The notes beneath the pieces were generated by a model. It was not told where the DNA came from and did no database searches. It worked only from the letters and a program-made list of their open reading frames with translations. The position numbers were made by a program, and so were the translations under genes. From Tetragonia tetragonoides (lineage: Eukaryota; Streptophyta; Magnoliopsida; Caryophyllales; Aizoaceae), in contig CM076143.1 in the NCBI GenBank assembly GCA_038025085.1, forward strand, positions 17,837,501-17,901,500: a stretch of 64,000 bases of DNA, given 5' to 3'. Each line of letters starts with the position of its first letter. Positions within the stretch are counted from its first letter, which is position 1. This document shows positions 1-11,406 of this stretch, one piece after another.

Positions 1-496
1 ACCGAGTTCCGTGAGCACCAATGCCCTGAGAATGCTCTAGGGGACGTGTTTTGGGCCTCCGGACGCAAACTTTTCGACGTTAATATTTTCTCCCCATATC
101 GCACGGGACACTCCTAGGGGACATGGGAGGCCCCTAGGGTCGGTTATTGGGTCCCTGATAGGCTTGTAAGGGCGATTTTACTCGATGTCAATGTTAGGGC
201 CCAAAAACGGTCGACATGGGTGATATCTGAGTTCGGGAATCAAGGTGAACCTCCCGGGGCACCGGGGGTCCCCCAGGGCCATAATAGAGCCCCCGAAAAA
301 ATTTCGGGCGAAAACGGCAGCCGGGCCCCAGGAATGCTCTGGGGGACGTGTTTTGGACCTCCGGACGCAAACTTTTCGACGTTAATATTTCTTCCCCCCA
401 TATCGCACGGGAGACCCATAGGGGACATGGGAGGCCCCTAGGGTCGGTTATTGGGTCCCTGATAGGCTTGTAAAGGCGGTTTTACGCGATGCCAAT
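1..496. repeat. ~300-bp tandem repeat, block 1 (probable rDNA IGS subrepeat)
   Basis: GC-rich repeat with a period of about 300 bp: the landmark GGAATGCTCT recurs near 31 and 332, and the landmark GACGTTAATATTT recurs likewise. There is no coding content; ORFs through it are chance. The block ends at the motif CGATGCCAATG, where LINE A's poly-T begins. The same unit returns at 1782-2065 and 16283-17530, the last directly upstream of rDNA spacer and 18S sequence. I therefore infer an IGS subrepeat. An unrelated satellite next to rDNA is the alternative. Confidence 0.75.
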
Positions 497-1781
497 GTTT
501 TTTTTTTGGTGCAAGTCAGAAATTGTATTATTGCTAGCTGTAATGTAACAAGATTACAGCCCATAGGCAATGCAGATCCAAGGCCACCTACTAGGTAGGG
601 TTCCTTTTTTCTACATCCCTTTACTACCTTACAAACCTAGAGTCAAACTGGAGCAACTCACTACAAGAAGTGGTTCACCATCTCTGTAAACACAACAAAA
701 TACATAAATCATTTGTGACTTACAGCAAAAATACAAAAACATAATAAGCTAAATTATTACAACTTCTTCTAGCCTTTCTGATCTGTTGGGTTCTGTTTCT
801 TCCTCATTCTGCCTAACTTCAGCAAACTGCTACTGATTCCCTGCTGAAACCTGCTGCCTGAATTTCTGCACAGGTTCTCATGCCTTGCAGAACTGCTGGA
901 TTCTCTGCTGAAAACCTGATGTATTCTGATTCTGACTTTCTGTTGAAGCTGCTGTACTGCATCATAGTCAGTCTTCTCCCTTCAAATTTCATTCTGATGC
1001 AGACTGTCTGCTGGCTCTGCTGCATGGTCTGATCCAGTTCACTTCTGACTATATCTCCCCTATCCATCTCTTATCCCTGCTGGTAATCTTCCTCTTGCTG
1101 TTACTGCATTGTTGGATTCTGATTTTGACAACTTGCTGAACCTGTTGCATGATCTGTGACACTGGTATACTTCCTTCACCAACAAAATGAGTATTCCTGC
1201 ATCTCCAAACCCAATAAACTGCTGCTGCTAGCCCTGATGCATATACTTCCTTCCTGAGCCTCGAGCATTTTTGCCTGCTTATCCAGTTGAGCATCCCCTG
1301 AATTGTTTTTGCTTTTGCTGAAATTTGCAGCCATCCCCTTAGCTGATCCAGGACAGCTGTTGACACATTGCAGTTGAAGAACAGGTGGTTGTGGTCCTCT
1401 GGTTTCAGCTTGCACAGGTAGCATATAGCATCCCCATTCTTTTGTTAATAATCTTCCCATTTGAGCCAGCCATAGGCAAAAGCTTTGTCTAGGCATGGAT
1501 ATCTTCCCCCATATCAAATCAGCATGTCTGCATTTTGGCATATTTCCTTGCAGCATTCTGTATCCACTTGCAGCAGAGTAAATGCCATCAGATGCATACT
1601 TCCATACTCCTCTTGTTGTGTATTGCCCCTGGAAATATCTTTTGATTTTGTTCAGCTTATTCCAGTACCAGCTTGTGCTCCATACTGGAACATAATTCCA
1701 GAGATTTTCTCCTTTCAGATAAATCCCATTAATCCATCTTACCCACAGAGTGTCTTTTTTTGTGGCTATATCCCAGATATG
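497..1781 (-). mobile_element. LINE A, 5'-truncated L1-type retrotransposon
   Basis: Minus-strand LINE. Its poly-A tail appears as a T run at ~498-507, followed by the family 3' end (GGTGCAAGTCAGAAATTG on the plus strand). It then runs through a CTG-rich 3' UTR (~780-1050) into the C-terminal part of ORF2 (1049-1760). The 5' end is truncated at ~1781 and the ~300-bp repeat resumes at once. The left junction is CGATGCCAATG, the same as LINEs B-E; the right junction reads CGATGTTAGGG, an imperfect target duplication. Confidence 0.85.
1049..1760 (-). pseudogene. LINE A ORF2 C-terminal fragment (zf-RVT region)
   Basis: Minus-strand reading frames carry the zinc-binding reverse-transcriptase-associated (zf-RVT) region found at the C-terminus of plant L1 ORF2: LIWGKISMPRQSFCLWLAQM, then MGRLLTK, then the cysteine-bearing stretch and the KCSRLRKEVYASGLAAAVYW block. 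The frame changes between the first and second parts, so this copy is broken. Reverse transcriptase and endonuclease are absent because of 5' truncation. Homologous stretches occur in LINEs B, F and G. Confidence 0.75.
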
Positions 1782-2065
1782 CCGATGTTAGGGCTCGAAA
1801 ACGGGCGACATGTGTGATATCTTAGGGCCATAATAGAGCCCCCGACAAAATTTTGAGGGAAAACGACAATCGGGCCCTTGGAATGCTCTAAGGGACGTGT
1901 TTTGGGCCTCCGGACGCAAACTTTTCGACGTTAATATTTTCACCCCATATCGCACAGAAGACCCCTAGGGGACATGGGAGGCCCCTAGGGTCGGTTATTG
2001 GGTCTCTAATAGGCTTCTAAGGGCGGTTTTACGCGATGCCAATGTGTTACGCGATGCCAACCTGC
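1782..2065. repeat. ~300-bp tandem repeat, block 2
   Basis: One partial unit of the same repeat as 1-496, about 280 bp long. It lacks the segment that normally lies between GTGATATC and CCATAATAGAGCC. Near its right end the target motif occurs twice, at ~2034-2044 and again as GCGATGCCAA at ~2051-2060, just before the T run of LINE B. No gene. Confidence 0.75.
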
Positions 2066-2096
<31 letters not shown>

Positions 2097-5000
2097 TTTT
2101 GGTGCAAATCAGAAATTGTATTAACAACAGCTGTAATGTAGCAAGATTATAGCCCACAAGGTAATGTGAATTCAAGGTCACCTACTAGGTAGGGTTCGTT
2201 AGGATCTACATCCCCTAACAACCATACAAACCTAACATTACTGGACCAGCACACTACAACCAGTGGCTCACCATAGCTGAAACAAAAAAACAACCATTCC
2301 CTACTTACAGCAACTACAAAATACAGTAAAAATAACAGATTACAAAATCCTTATCCATCTCTTATCCTTGCTGTTAATCTTCCTCTTGCTGCTGCAGTGC
2401 TGTATTCTGATTCTGATCACCTGTTGAATCTGCTGCATGATTTGCGATAGGGGCATTCTGCTCCCCTCAAAACATTAGATGTTCGTGCATCTCCATATCC
2501 AGTAAACTGCTGCTGCAAGCCCTACTGCATACACTTCTTTCCTGAATCTTGAACATTTTTGCCTGCTTATCCAGTTAAGCATGCCCTGGACTGTATTTGC
2601 TTTTGCTGACACTTGCAGCCAACCCCTTAACTGAGCGAGAACCTCTGTGGATACACTACAGCTGAAAAACAGGTGATTATGATCTTCTTGTTTCATCTTG
2701 CACAAGTAACACATAACATCTCCATTCAAGAAACCCATTTTCTGCAGCCTATCTTTAGTTAGCAGCCTTCCCATTTGAACCAGCCACAAGCAAAATCATT
2801 GTCTAGGCATAGAAATCTTCCCCCAAATCAAATCAACATGTCTGTATTTTAGCATGTCTCCTGTCAATACTCTGTAACCACTAGCAGCAGAATAGATCCC
2901 ATCAGGTGCACCCTTCCACACTCCCCTAGCTTAGTATTGATCATGGAAATAGCTTTTGATTTTATTAAACTTTTTCCAGTACCAACTAGTTCCCCACACA
3001 GGAACATAATTCCAGAAATTTTCTCCTTTCAAATAAACCCCATTAATCCATTTTACCCACAGTGTATCTTTTTTGGTGGCTAAATCCCAAATATGCTTCC
3101 CATTTAGAGCTATGTTGAACCATTTGCAATTTTTAACATTTATTCCACCATTTTTCCTTGGTCTGCATACAATATACCAGGCCACCAAACTTGTCTTGTG
3201 CTTCTGTTCAGTAGATCCCCACAAAAATAATCTGGATTTTTGCTCTACACTTTTCAGTACCCCAGCAGGCATTATAAAAATGCTCGACCAGTATACATGT
3301 ATAGAGAATAATACAGAATTGATTAATTGAGCCCTTCCTGCATATGAGAAGTTCCTGGAGGCCCAAATCAGCAACTTTTTTGTCATCTTATCCACCAAGC
3401 ATTCACAATCTAATTTGCTCCATTTAGATGGAGACAGTGGGACACCCAAATATTTCATGGGCAATGTACCCTCCCTAAACCCTGACAAACATAACAACTC
3501 ATTCTTAATTTGTTCACTAACACCAGCTTCATATATATTTGATTTCTCCTTGTTTGCAAACAAACCAGTAGCTTGTGAAAAAAAATTAATGATGTTCATC
3601 AAGATACTCACAGATTCAGGGGCAGCTTTGCAGAAGCACATCAAGTCATCAGCAAAGCAAAGGTGACTCAGTGCAAGCGCTTTGCACATGGGATGCCAGC
3701 TGAAGCTATTGTCCATACAAGCTATCTTCAGGATTCTTGATAAGTATTCCATGACCAAAACAAAGATTAATGGAGAAATTGGATCTCCCTGCCTAATGCC
3801 ACGTTTTGCAGTAAAGTATCCATGTACTTCCCCATTCATATTGATGCTGAAACTAGCAGTTTGGATGCACTCTAGTAACCAGCCACTGAACTTCACAAGG
3901 AAACCATACCCTTGCAGCATTTCCTTAATCAAAACCCCAATGAATTGTGTCATAAGCTTTCCTTAGATCAATCTTCATCAAACACCTAGGAGAGGATTGT
4001 TTCCTCCTGTAATGCTTAATAAGATCCTGACATATTATTATGTTGTGGACTATTGATCTCTGAGCCATAAAAGCTCCCTGGTTCATAGAGACAAGCACAG
4101 AAAGCACTCTTGCCAATCTCCCACACAAAATCTTGGAGATGCATTTGTAGATGGTATTGCAGCATGCTATAGGCTTGAAATCAGATGCCTTCTCAGGATT
4201 AGGTATCTTCTGCACAAGACACAGATTTGTGGCATTCACCTCTTTGAGCATTTTAGAGGAATCAAATGAAAACTATAATAGCATCAGTCACTTCTTACCC
4301 CACAATATGCCAAGCTTCTTTGAAGAATCCTGATCCAAAACCATCAGGGCCTGGGCTTTTGTTACAGTCAATATCAAACATGGCTTTCTTCACCTCATCA
4401 GCATTCACAAGGGCACTCAAGATCATCTGTTGATGCAAGTCTAGTCTATGACCTGCAAAGAAAAAACTTTCTTCTGCTATAGTGTCCCTGACACCTGAGA
4501 CCCCCACATCTCTCTGTAAAACCCCACAAATTCCTCCATAATAAAATTCTGGTCTTCCAATAGAACACCCTCCTGTGTCTTGATGGAATGCACTCTATTC
4601 TGCTGTCTTCTCTGCTTCATGACTGCATGAAAGAACTGAGTGTTCCCATCTCCCAACTGAACCCATTTGGCCTTGCTCTTTTGTTGTAAAAAATTCTTAG
4701 CTGCCATATTCACCTCATTATACCTCATCCTGGCCTGTACTTCTTTCTGTTGCAATGCCTCATTTAAAGGCTCCTTGTTTACTTCAGTCTGAGCTTGAGT
4801 CATAGCAATTCTAGTAATATCAGCTTGAGCTAAAATGTCACTAAATTCATCCCTATTTAGCTTCTTCAACACTGACCTCTCCCTTTTCAGTTTCTGATAA
4901 ACTCTAAACATTTTTGTGCCTTGTGTCCTGAAATTCCAGGCTTGCTGCACCATTGCTTGGAATTCAGAGTGGAGGCTCCACATGTTAAAAAATTTAAAGG

Positions 5001-5272
5001 GGATATTTCTTTTTGTGCATTCTTTATGCAGAGTTAAGCAGATTGGAGAGTGGTCAGATACACCCTCTGGATGAAACTGTAGAGCAAATTGATACTCCTG
5101 AAACCAGAGGCTGTTGGCAAAAGCCCAATCAATTTTAGAGTATACTCTCCCTCCCCCCTGATGCCTATTATTCCAGGTATATTGACACCCAGACCAGCCT
5201 GTAGTTGCCTCTTCCTGCTCTCAATCCTCTCCCTGCATTCCACATTCTACCTCTACCTCTCCCTGCATTCTC
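2066..5272 (-). mobile_element. LINE B, 5'-truncated L1-type retrotransposon (~3.2 kb)
   Basis: Starts with a ~35-base T run interrupted by one C (2066-2100), then the family 3' end GGTGCAAATCAG. It carries most of ORF2 (see 2375-5260) and stops within the endonuclease domain, so it is 5'-truncated. Immediately right of its 5' end is CGATGCCAATG (5273-5283), followed by the T run of LINE C. The 3' UTR is slightly diverged from LINEs A, C, D and E, suggesting a sister subfamily. The long tail fits a young insertion. Confidence 0.9.
2375..5260 (-). pseudogene. LINE B ORF2: endonuclease C-terminus, reverse transcriptase, zf-RVT (broken)
   Basis: In minus-strand order: the end of an APE-type endonuclease with the SDHSPI motif (~5041-5061); a linker helix region (4983-4477, with KWVQLGDGNTQFFHAVMK); then reverse transcriptase. 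RT landmarks are NKSPGPDGFGSGFFKEAW (~4310-4370), KPIACCNTIYKCISK and KIDLRKAYD (4251-3950, motif A Asp present), GIRQGDPISPLIFV, and the catalytic FADD box (LCFADDLMCF, ~3640-3670). The zf-RVT region with MGRLLTKDRLQKMGFLNGD follows at 2789-2475. At least three frame breaks or stops (near 4500, 4270, 3940) make it non-functional, although the catalytic aspartates are kept. It would have encoded the L1 nuclease/RT for target-primed reverse transcription. Confidence 0.88.
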
Positions 5273-5283
5273 CGATGCCAATG
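5273..5283. repeat. LINE junction / target duplication CGATGCCAATG
   Basis: Exact copy of the 11-bp motif that precedes the poly-T ends in this cluster. It lies between the 5' end of LINE B and the T run of LINE C. Confidence 0.8.
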
Positions 5284-6045
5284 TTTTTTTTTTTTTTGGT
5301 GCAAGTCAGAAATTGTATTATTGCTCACTGTAATGTAACAAGATTACAGTCCTTAGGCAATGCAGATCCAAGGCCACCTACTAGGTGGGGTTCCTTTTTG
5401 CTACATCCCTCTACTACCTTACAACCCTTCAATCTGGTGCAACTCACTACAGGCAGTGGTTCACCATCTCTGTACACATTACAATTTACAAAAATTAATC
5501 CTCACCATCTCTGTAAACATTACAATTTGCAAAAATTATTTCTGACTTACAGCAAAATACAAAAACATATATAGCTAAAAATGTTACAACTTCTTCTAGC
5601 TTTTCGACTCTGTTTGGAGCTGTTACATTCCTCATTCTGCCTTGCTACATCAACCTGCTGCTGATTACAGAATTTCCTTGTTTTCCACTGAAACTGCTTC
5701 TTCCTGCTTCTGCTTTGCTTCTGCCCTCTACTCTGAATCCTCTGCTGGTGCAGTCTTCCAGAGCTGATTCATTCCACCTTCGTTCCTGCATCAGCATCCT
5801 GCTGGTTTCCTGTGCAATCTGCTGGTTCCTGCTACCTGATTTAGAGTCTGGCTGCATCAACCTGCTTCTGATTCCCTTCTGGAACCTGCTGTCCATTTCC
5901 CTGCACATGTTCCTGGTATCTTGCAAAAATGCCAGGACACCCTGTTGAGTTCTGCTTTCTGCCTTTCTGTCTGGTGTACTCTGTCTGTTTGCTCTATTCC
6001 TTGCTGTGATCCAGTTTAATTTCAGACTATATCCCCCATCTATTC
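5284..6045 (-). mobile_element. LINE C, short 5'-truncated copy
   Basis: A 762-bp insertion flanked by CGATGCCAATG on both sides (5273-5283 and 6046-6056). A T run at 5284-5297 is followed by the family 3' end and then a 3' UTR rich in CTGCTG and CCTGCTGGAACCTGCTG-like words. No recognisable protein domain remains; the frames across it are low-complexity. Its 5680-5890 part matches the region just downstream of ORF1 in LINE D (6780-6985), so C derives from the D-type (ORF1-only) subfamily. Confidence 0.87.
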
Positions 6046-6056
6046 CGATGCCAATG
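6046..6056. repeat. LINE junction / target duplication CGATGCCAATG
   Basis: Second exact copy of the 11-bp junction motif, between LINE C's 5' end and LINE D's short T run (only ~5 T). Confidence 0.8.
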
Positions 6057-6951
6057 TTTTTGGTGCAAGTCAGAAATTGTATTATTGCTCACTGTAATGT
6101 AACAAGATTACAATCCTTAGGCAATGCAGATCCAAGGCCACCTACTAGGTAGGATTCCTTTTTGCTACATCCCTCTACTACCTTAGAATCCTTCAATCTG
6201 GTGCAACTCACTACAGGCAGTGGTTCACCATCTCTGTAAACATTATACTTTGCACAAATTATTTCTCACCCTCTCTGTAAACATTACAATTTGCAAAAAT
6301 TATTTCTAACTTGCAGCAAATACAAAAACATAAATAGCTAAAAATATTACAACTTCTTCTAGTTTTTCACCTCTGCTTGGATCTGTTTCATCCCTCATTC
6401 TGCCTTGCTTCTTCAGCCTGCTGCGGATTACACTTCTAACTTTGTGATCTTCTGATTTCTGTAACAACCCTTGTTCTGCCTTTCTCCAGCAGACTGTGTA
6501 CTTGTCTTCTGCTAGATCCTGCTGCCTGGTTAACAGCCCAGGTTCTGCCTCCTACTATTGCTCCCCTGCTGGACTCTACTATAGTCTCCTGCACTAGGTA
6601 GGGTTCCTCTTCCTCTGCATCCCTGTTTTCCTTACAACCCTGCATTCCTGGGGCACTCATTACAAGCAGTGGTTCCCCATATCTAAATATAGATACAAAA
6701 TACAAAAAACATTCCTGTCTTACAATAAAAAACAAAACATAATAATCTAAAATTATTGCAGCATTTCTATCCTTGTTTTCCACTCAATCTGCTTCTTCCT
6801 GCTTCTGCTTTGCTTCTGCTCTCTACCTCTGAATCCTCTGCTGGGGAAATCTTCCATAGTTGATTCATCTGCCTTCTTTTCTGCAACAATACCCTGCTGA
6901 TTTCCTGTATATTCTACTGGTTCCTGTTACCTGATTCAGAGTCTAGCTACA

Positions 6952-7924
6952 TCAACCTGCTTCTGATTCCCTTCTGAAACCTGTGTGTATCTCCTTCTGA
7001 ATTTTAGGTTCTGTACTGTCTCTGGACTGTTGCTTATCCTGTGCTTCACCTTCATTCTGCAGTGCTGCAAAGGGGTTTTGTGTGTGTGGCTTATCCTTCT
7101 GTTGTTGCTGAATTTGCCTGTAACTACCCCTTCCAGCTCTTGCTCCTCTACCTGCATTATTCATTCTTCCTCTCCCCCTCCCAACATTCTGCCATTGTTG
7201 TGCCCTAGTGTTTTCCTGTTGGTCAGGTTGCTTCTGTACTGGTACCGCAATCTGTGTTGGTATCACAGTTGCAGCAGCAACTTTCTTCCTGCATTCTGCC
7301 TCACAGTGCCCATATTGCTTGCAGTGGGTGCATAGGATGGGCTTCCAGTCATATTCCACTGCCTGTTCTACAACATTTCCCTTCTCATTCCTGTAGTGCA
7401 CCTTATTGGGGTAAGCAGCTCCAATTTCAACTTCAATCATCACCCTGGCAAACTGGATTCCTACTTTAAGCTCTGTGTTTCTATTTGCCATCATTGGCCT
7501 TCCTACAAGGCTTCCTATCTTACTTAATCCCATTGCATTCCAATACTTCACATTAAGTCCCGGGAATTTTACCCAAATTGGCACCGAGGTCAGTTCTTCT
7601 TTTTCATAATCTATATTTTCAGACCATGCCCTAACAATCATAGGCTTATTGTCAAAGTGGTAAACCCCCTCTTGTATCACGGCATCTCTCTGTTCTAGGG
7701 ATTCAAACCTGACCAAAACCAACCCATTTTTCATCATGGCAATTTTATTCATCCCTCTCTTTGCCCAGATTCTTCGAAGAAAGCCACTTAGAACATTAAT
7801 TGGGGGCCTTGCTCCCATTATATAACAGACCACTGCTTGATTCCAGTAGTTTATTTCAGATTCAATGTCACTAAAATTAATTTCACCCACCGGTTTCCCT
7901 TCATGCAATTTAGGAGCAATGAAA
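6952..7924 (-). pseudogene. LINE D ORF1, C-terminal part (DUF4283 + CCHC zinc knuckle)
   Basis: About 320 codons, open to the stop at 6952. The first ~170 residues match the plant L1 ORF1 DUF4283 region (EINYWNQAVVCYIMGARPP, RRIWAKRGMNKIAMMKNGLV, a basic/aromatic RNA-binding-like fold). A zinc knuckle CTHCKQYGHCEAEC (spacing CX2CX4HX4C, ~7300-7345) follows, then a Q/R/G-rich tail (GRGRGRMNNAGRGARAGRG) typical of RNA binding. It is the nucleic-acid chaperone and RNP protein of L1-type LINEs. The frame is split from its N-terminus (15348-14930) by the CACTA insertion. Removing CACTA plus one 3-bp duplication keeps the frame open. Confidence 0.88.
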
Positions 7925-7927
7925 TCT

Positions 7928-7944
7928 CACTACTACAAAATGAG
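7928..7944 (+). repeat. CACTA terminal inverted repeat, left
   Basis: CACTACTACAAAATGAG, perfectly inverted at 14910-14926. Similarity continues imperfectly for about 10 more bases. Confidence 0.95.
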
Positions 7945-8290
7945 CCTAAGGCGACACTCATAAAGTGTTGTATTAGGCTTTCAAAATGTTGCATTATTGC
8001 TAGTGCGGCACTTTTTGAAGTGCCACCTTAGGTAACGTTGCCTTAGGTATATAGCAACACTTTTATTAGAATATGCAACACTTTAAAAAAGTGTTGCCTG
8101 TATTTATCAAGTGCAACACTTTTCAGTGCAACACTTTTTGCACTCAAATACAACACTTTTTCGTTTACTTCTACCAAATTTTAACAACACTTTTATCTGT
8201 CAAGTGCAACACTTAATGTGTTTTTCAGCATATAAGTGCAACACTTTCTAACTCCTAATACAACACTTTATTGTTATTTCAATTACAGAA
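7945..8290. repeat. CACTA left subterminal repeat array
   Basis: At least eight copies of the CAACACTT word in both orientations within 350 bp (for example near 8051, 8077, 8133, 8150, 8170, 8210, 8240). In this family such arrays bind the transposition protein. No gene. Confidence 0.85.
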
Positions 8291-8299
8291 AGGCAACGT

Positions 8300-10346
8300 T
8301 TGATAAGCTCATTAGCAGCACTTGCAGGTTCCATGCCATACCCCTGTTTTCATATCAATCAATTTTTTCTAAAAGACAGATACACCAATACTTCCTTCCA
8401 TTGCAATAATGACATATCATAGATAGTATAATCTGGTACTCTTACACATTTGTCCAATAATAAAACTACCTTAATTTAAAACGCCTATTGTCATCGCAAA
8501 ATGCTGTCAATAATTACAATCCTACAAATTAAAGTTACTAAAAATCCTGCTCCAAAAGTATGTTCTTCCATTCGATATATACGACCTTTTCTTCCGATCA
8601 CTTTTGCAAATCTCCACTAGCCACCATACGCCCCAAAAAAAGGTAGCCTAAGCCATTTAAAAACAACAAAGAATATAGTTAGTCCTTTTCTTAACCATGA
8701 AGTAATAGAATAAGTCATCATCAAACATGCAACTATGTGTACAACAACAACAACAACCACCCAGTAAGTATCCCGCCTAGGGCGGGGTCTGGGGAGGTCC
8801 AGATGTACGCAGTCTTACCCCTAACTAGTCGCCTAGAAGAGAGACTGTTTCCGAAAGACCCACAAAAACTTCTTTTTTTTTTTTTTAAATACATTTGCAA
8901 GGCCTCTATGATATGCAAGGCCACTTATAGGGTTTACCACGAAATCATGTGGTGATATCCGCGAACCTTGCACACCCTACGAAAGTAGGCTTTCCAACAC
9001 CATGACTTGGAAATGGTCCACAAAGACCTCGGCTACTATTTGATTCCCCGCTCCACCAGATATATTCTACAAGAGCAAATGGAGAAACCCCAAGAAGAGG
9101 GGAATACAAATGCTACTCAAACCTAAAACTGTGTCTCAACAAGTTAACCAAGACAGAAAATGTACTCAATGTAACCATATTTGAGGACGGAGCATTATAT
9201 AAATTTCAGGTATTTAAATGCATGCAGACAGCCCTGTGCACAAGTGGGCCCAGAACTTTATCATACATTTCCCCAAAACCCAGAAGAAGAGGGTGGCCGG
9301 AGTAACTGGCACACCAAGAATGAGGATGTACTGTAGAAGTTGGGAAGTGTTTTTAGCCGCTTTCGGACAATGAATCACATTGCATCTGTAATGTCATAAT
9401 ACGTGTACATGGATTCCATGAGGGAAACATTAACATTAATGATGCAGAGAAAAAAATATACAAACTTCTTAAGCAGTCGTTACATACCGGATGTCCAGAT
9501 AACATGACCAAAATTTAAATAGAAGGAGAAAAAAAACAATAATCCCTTTAGTGAGAAAAAGTACTAAAAAAGAAATGCAAAAGTTAACATTATGAGTAGG
9601 ATGCTAAGAGTGCTTGATAGTTGATAACTAGAGGGTCATGACCAGCTACAGCCTAACAACCTTAAGGCAGAGAAAGCTGAATTCTATTGGTAGGTGTCAC
9701 TCAAGTGTAGCTAGCTTGGCAATTATACATCATATTAAGACATTGAGGTATATCACTCCCAACATGGAAGATATCATTTTACGGGAAGTCATACATAACT
9801 TTCCTTGCAGTACAGGCAATGTCCAGACAATGCAGGCTCAGAATTCCAAAACAAAATCTGTAAGAACAAGATGGAGAATTTATGATGTGATCCTGAACTA
9901 AATCTACAATGATAAATTCCTAGACGACCATCATACAGAAAAGGGGAGAAAAGATGCCCAAGTTACTCCAATAAGAGAGCCACAATACAAACAAATCCCC
10001 ATGAACCTTGAATTACATGTAAGTGAGTCAAGAAAGAGGAGAAAATAGAAAAATTAATAAATCAATCACAAAAAATGGGATGCAGGGAGCAAAGGCAACA
10101 TCAAAATTGAGGAGGGGGGGGGGTATATAACATTGGAACGGGTTCAAATAAATCAGTTGAAGAAACAACTTCAAGTTTTAAGAACTATGACCAGAAAGAG
10201 AAAAACAAAAAAGGAATAAAAATTAAAAATAGTTTTAATTAATGTGGAACATATAGAAGCTTGAATAAATAGCTTATACCGAGTTCTCTTCCAGCCAAAC
10301 CTCCAAAAAACTGTAAGAATTGAAACTGATACTCCACCCTCTTCGC
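8300..10346. other. CACTA interior, left part, no gene recognised
   Basis: AT-rich sequence of ~2 kb with scattered short ORFs (longest 9638-9901, 87 codons, no recognisable domain). A C-poor G run occurs at ~10114-10124 and a SINE-like fragment at 8737-8872. No transposase motif seen on either strand. Confidence 0.6.
8737..8872 (-). mobile_element. Au-like SINE fragment
   Basis: On the minus strand, a block reading GGGTCTTTCGGAAACAG, then GGGGTAAGACTGCGTACATC, then CCTCCCCAGACCCCG, ending in a (TTG)n tail. This is the body and tail of the widespread plant Au SINE as I remember it. The tRNA-derived head with the B box is not visible, so the copy is 5'-truncated. Identification rests on memory of the family. 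Confidence 0.6.
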
Positions 10347-10361
10347 CAAAACAGAAAAGTA

Positions 10362-11395
10362 TTTCACCCTGTGCAAAGAGGAGACAGAAAGTCACGGCCA
10401 TCTGTTTTTTAGCTGCAGTATTTCAACAGAGATAATGAAACAGGTACAGACATGGCTACATATTTCTGCAAGAGGAAGCACAATTCAGGGGCTACTAAAC
10501 TGGATGAGTAGACAGAAATGCTCGAGATTCAGAAAGGAAGTGTATGCAGCTGGAATAGCAGCAACTGCATACTGGATTTGGAGAGCCAGAAATCTGATAT
10601 GCTTTGAAAAGAGCAGGCTACCAGCAACACAGATTATGCAACAGATACAGCAAGCAATCAGAGTCAGAATCCAACAGTGTAGCAGCAACAGGAAGCTAAA
10701 AAGCAAGGATAAAAGATGGATAAGGCAACTGTGAGCCTGAATCAGATGGAAGCAGAGAATCAGGAAAATGGAAGAAATACAGAAGCACTGCAACAGGAGA
10801 GCAGCTTACAGCAGGCTGCAGCAGAGACTTCAGAAGGGAACCAGTAGCAGAATGCAGAAGATAGGCTGCAATCCAGGTAGAAGAATCAAGCAGGAAAAAA
10901 GGACAGCAGGCTCCAGGAAGGATACAGAAGCAGATTGATACAGAGAGAATCTGAAGCAGAACAAATGCAAGGAATAGGCAGCAGTGCACGAACTCAGGCA
11001 GCAGGTTTCAGCAGGTAATCAGCAACAGGTTGAAGAAGCAAGGCAGAATGAAAAAATATAACAGACCCAAGCAGAGTTGAAAAGCTAGAAGGAATTGTAA
11101 TATTTTTAGCTATTTATGTTTTTGTATTTTGCTGTAAGTCAGAAATAATTTTTGCAAATTGTAATGTTTACAGAGATGGTGAGGAAGAATTTTTGCAAAT
11201 TGTAATGTTTACAGAGATGGTGAACCACTGCCTGTAGTGAGTTGCACCAGATTGAAGGGTTGTAAGGTATTAGAGGGATGCAGCAAAAAGGAACCCTACC
11301 TAGTAGGTGGCCTTGGATCTGCATTGCCTAAGGACTGTAATCTTGTTACATTACAGAGAGCAATAATACAATTTCTGACTTGCACCAAAAAAAAA
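10362..11395 (+). mobile_element. LINE G, 5'-truncated LINE inside the CACTA element
   Basis: Plus-strand member of the same family as LINEs A-F. It begins near CTGTGCAAAGAGGAGACAG, carries the last ~100 codons of ORF2, a CAG-rich 3' UTR and the family 3' end CTGACTTGCACC followed by ~13 A. It is flanked by an exact 11-bp target duplication ACAGAAAAGTA (10351-10361 and 11396-11406). It is nearly identical to LINE F (46109-47430) over its whole length, including a duplicated 3' UTR segment, so both are recent copies of one source. Confidence 0.92.
10435..10734 (+). pseudogene. LINE G ORF2 C-terminal fragment
   Basis: A 99-codon open stretch ending at a stop at 10732-10734. It matches the end of ORF2 (WLHISARGSTIQGLLNWMSR, KCSRFRKEVYAAGIAATAYW, then IQQCSSNRKLKSKDKRWIRQ). 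It has no start of its own; it is the tail of a 5'-truncated ORF2. The translation is identical to the corresponding region of LINE F. No catalytic domain is present. Confidence 0.85.
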
Positions 11396-11406
11396 ACAGA
11401 AAAGTA

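Noticed and set aside
5089..5574. 161-codon plus-strand frame across the LINE B/C joint
   Set aside because: It is antisense to LINE B ORF2 and crosses a junction and poly-T; a shadow frame.
10100..10135. G run as a quadruplex or promoter
   Set aside because: A single GGGGGGGGGG tract without further G tracts nearby; no supporting context.
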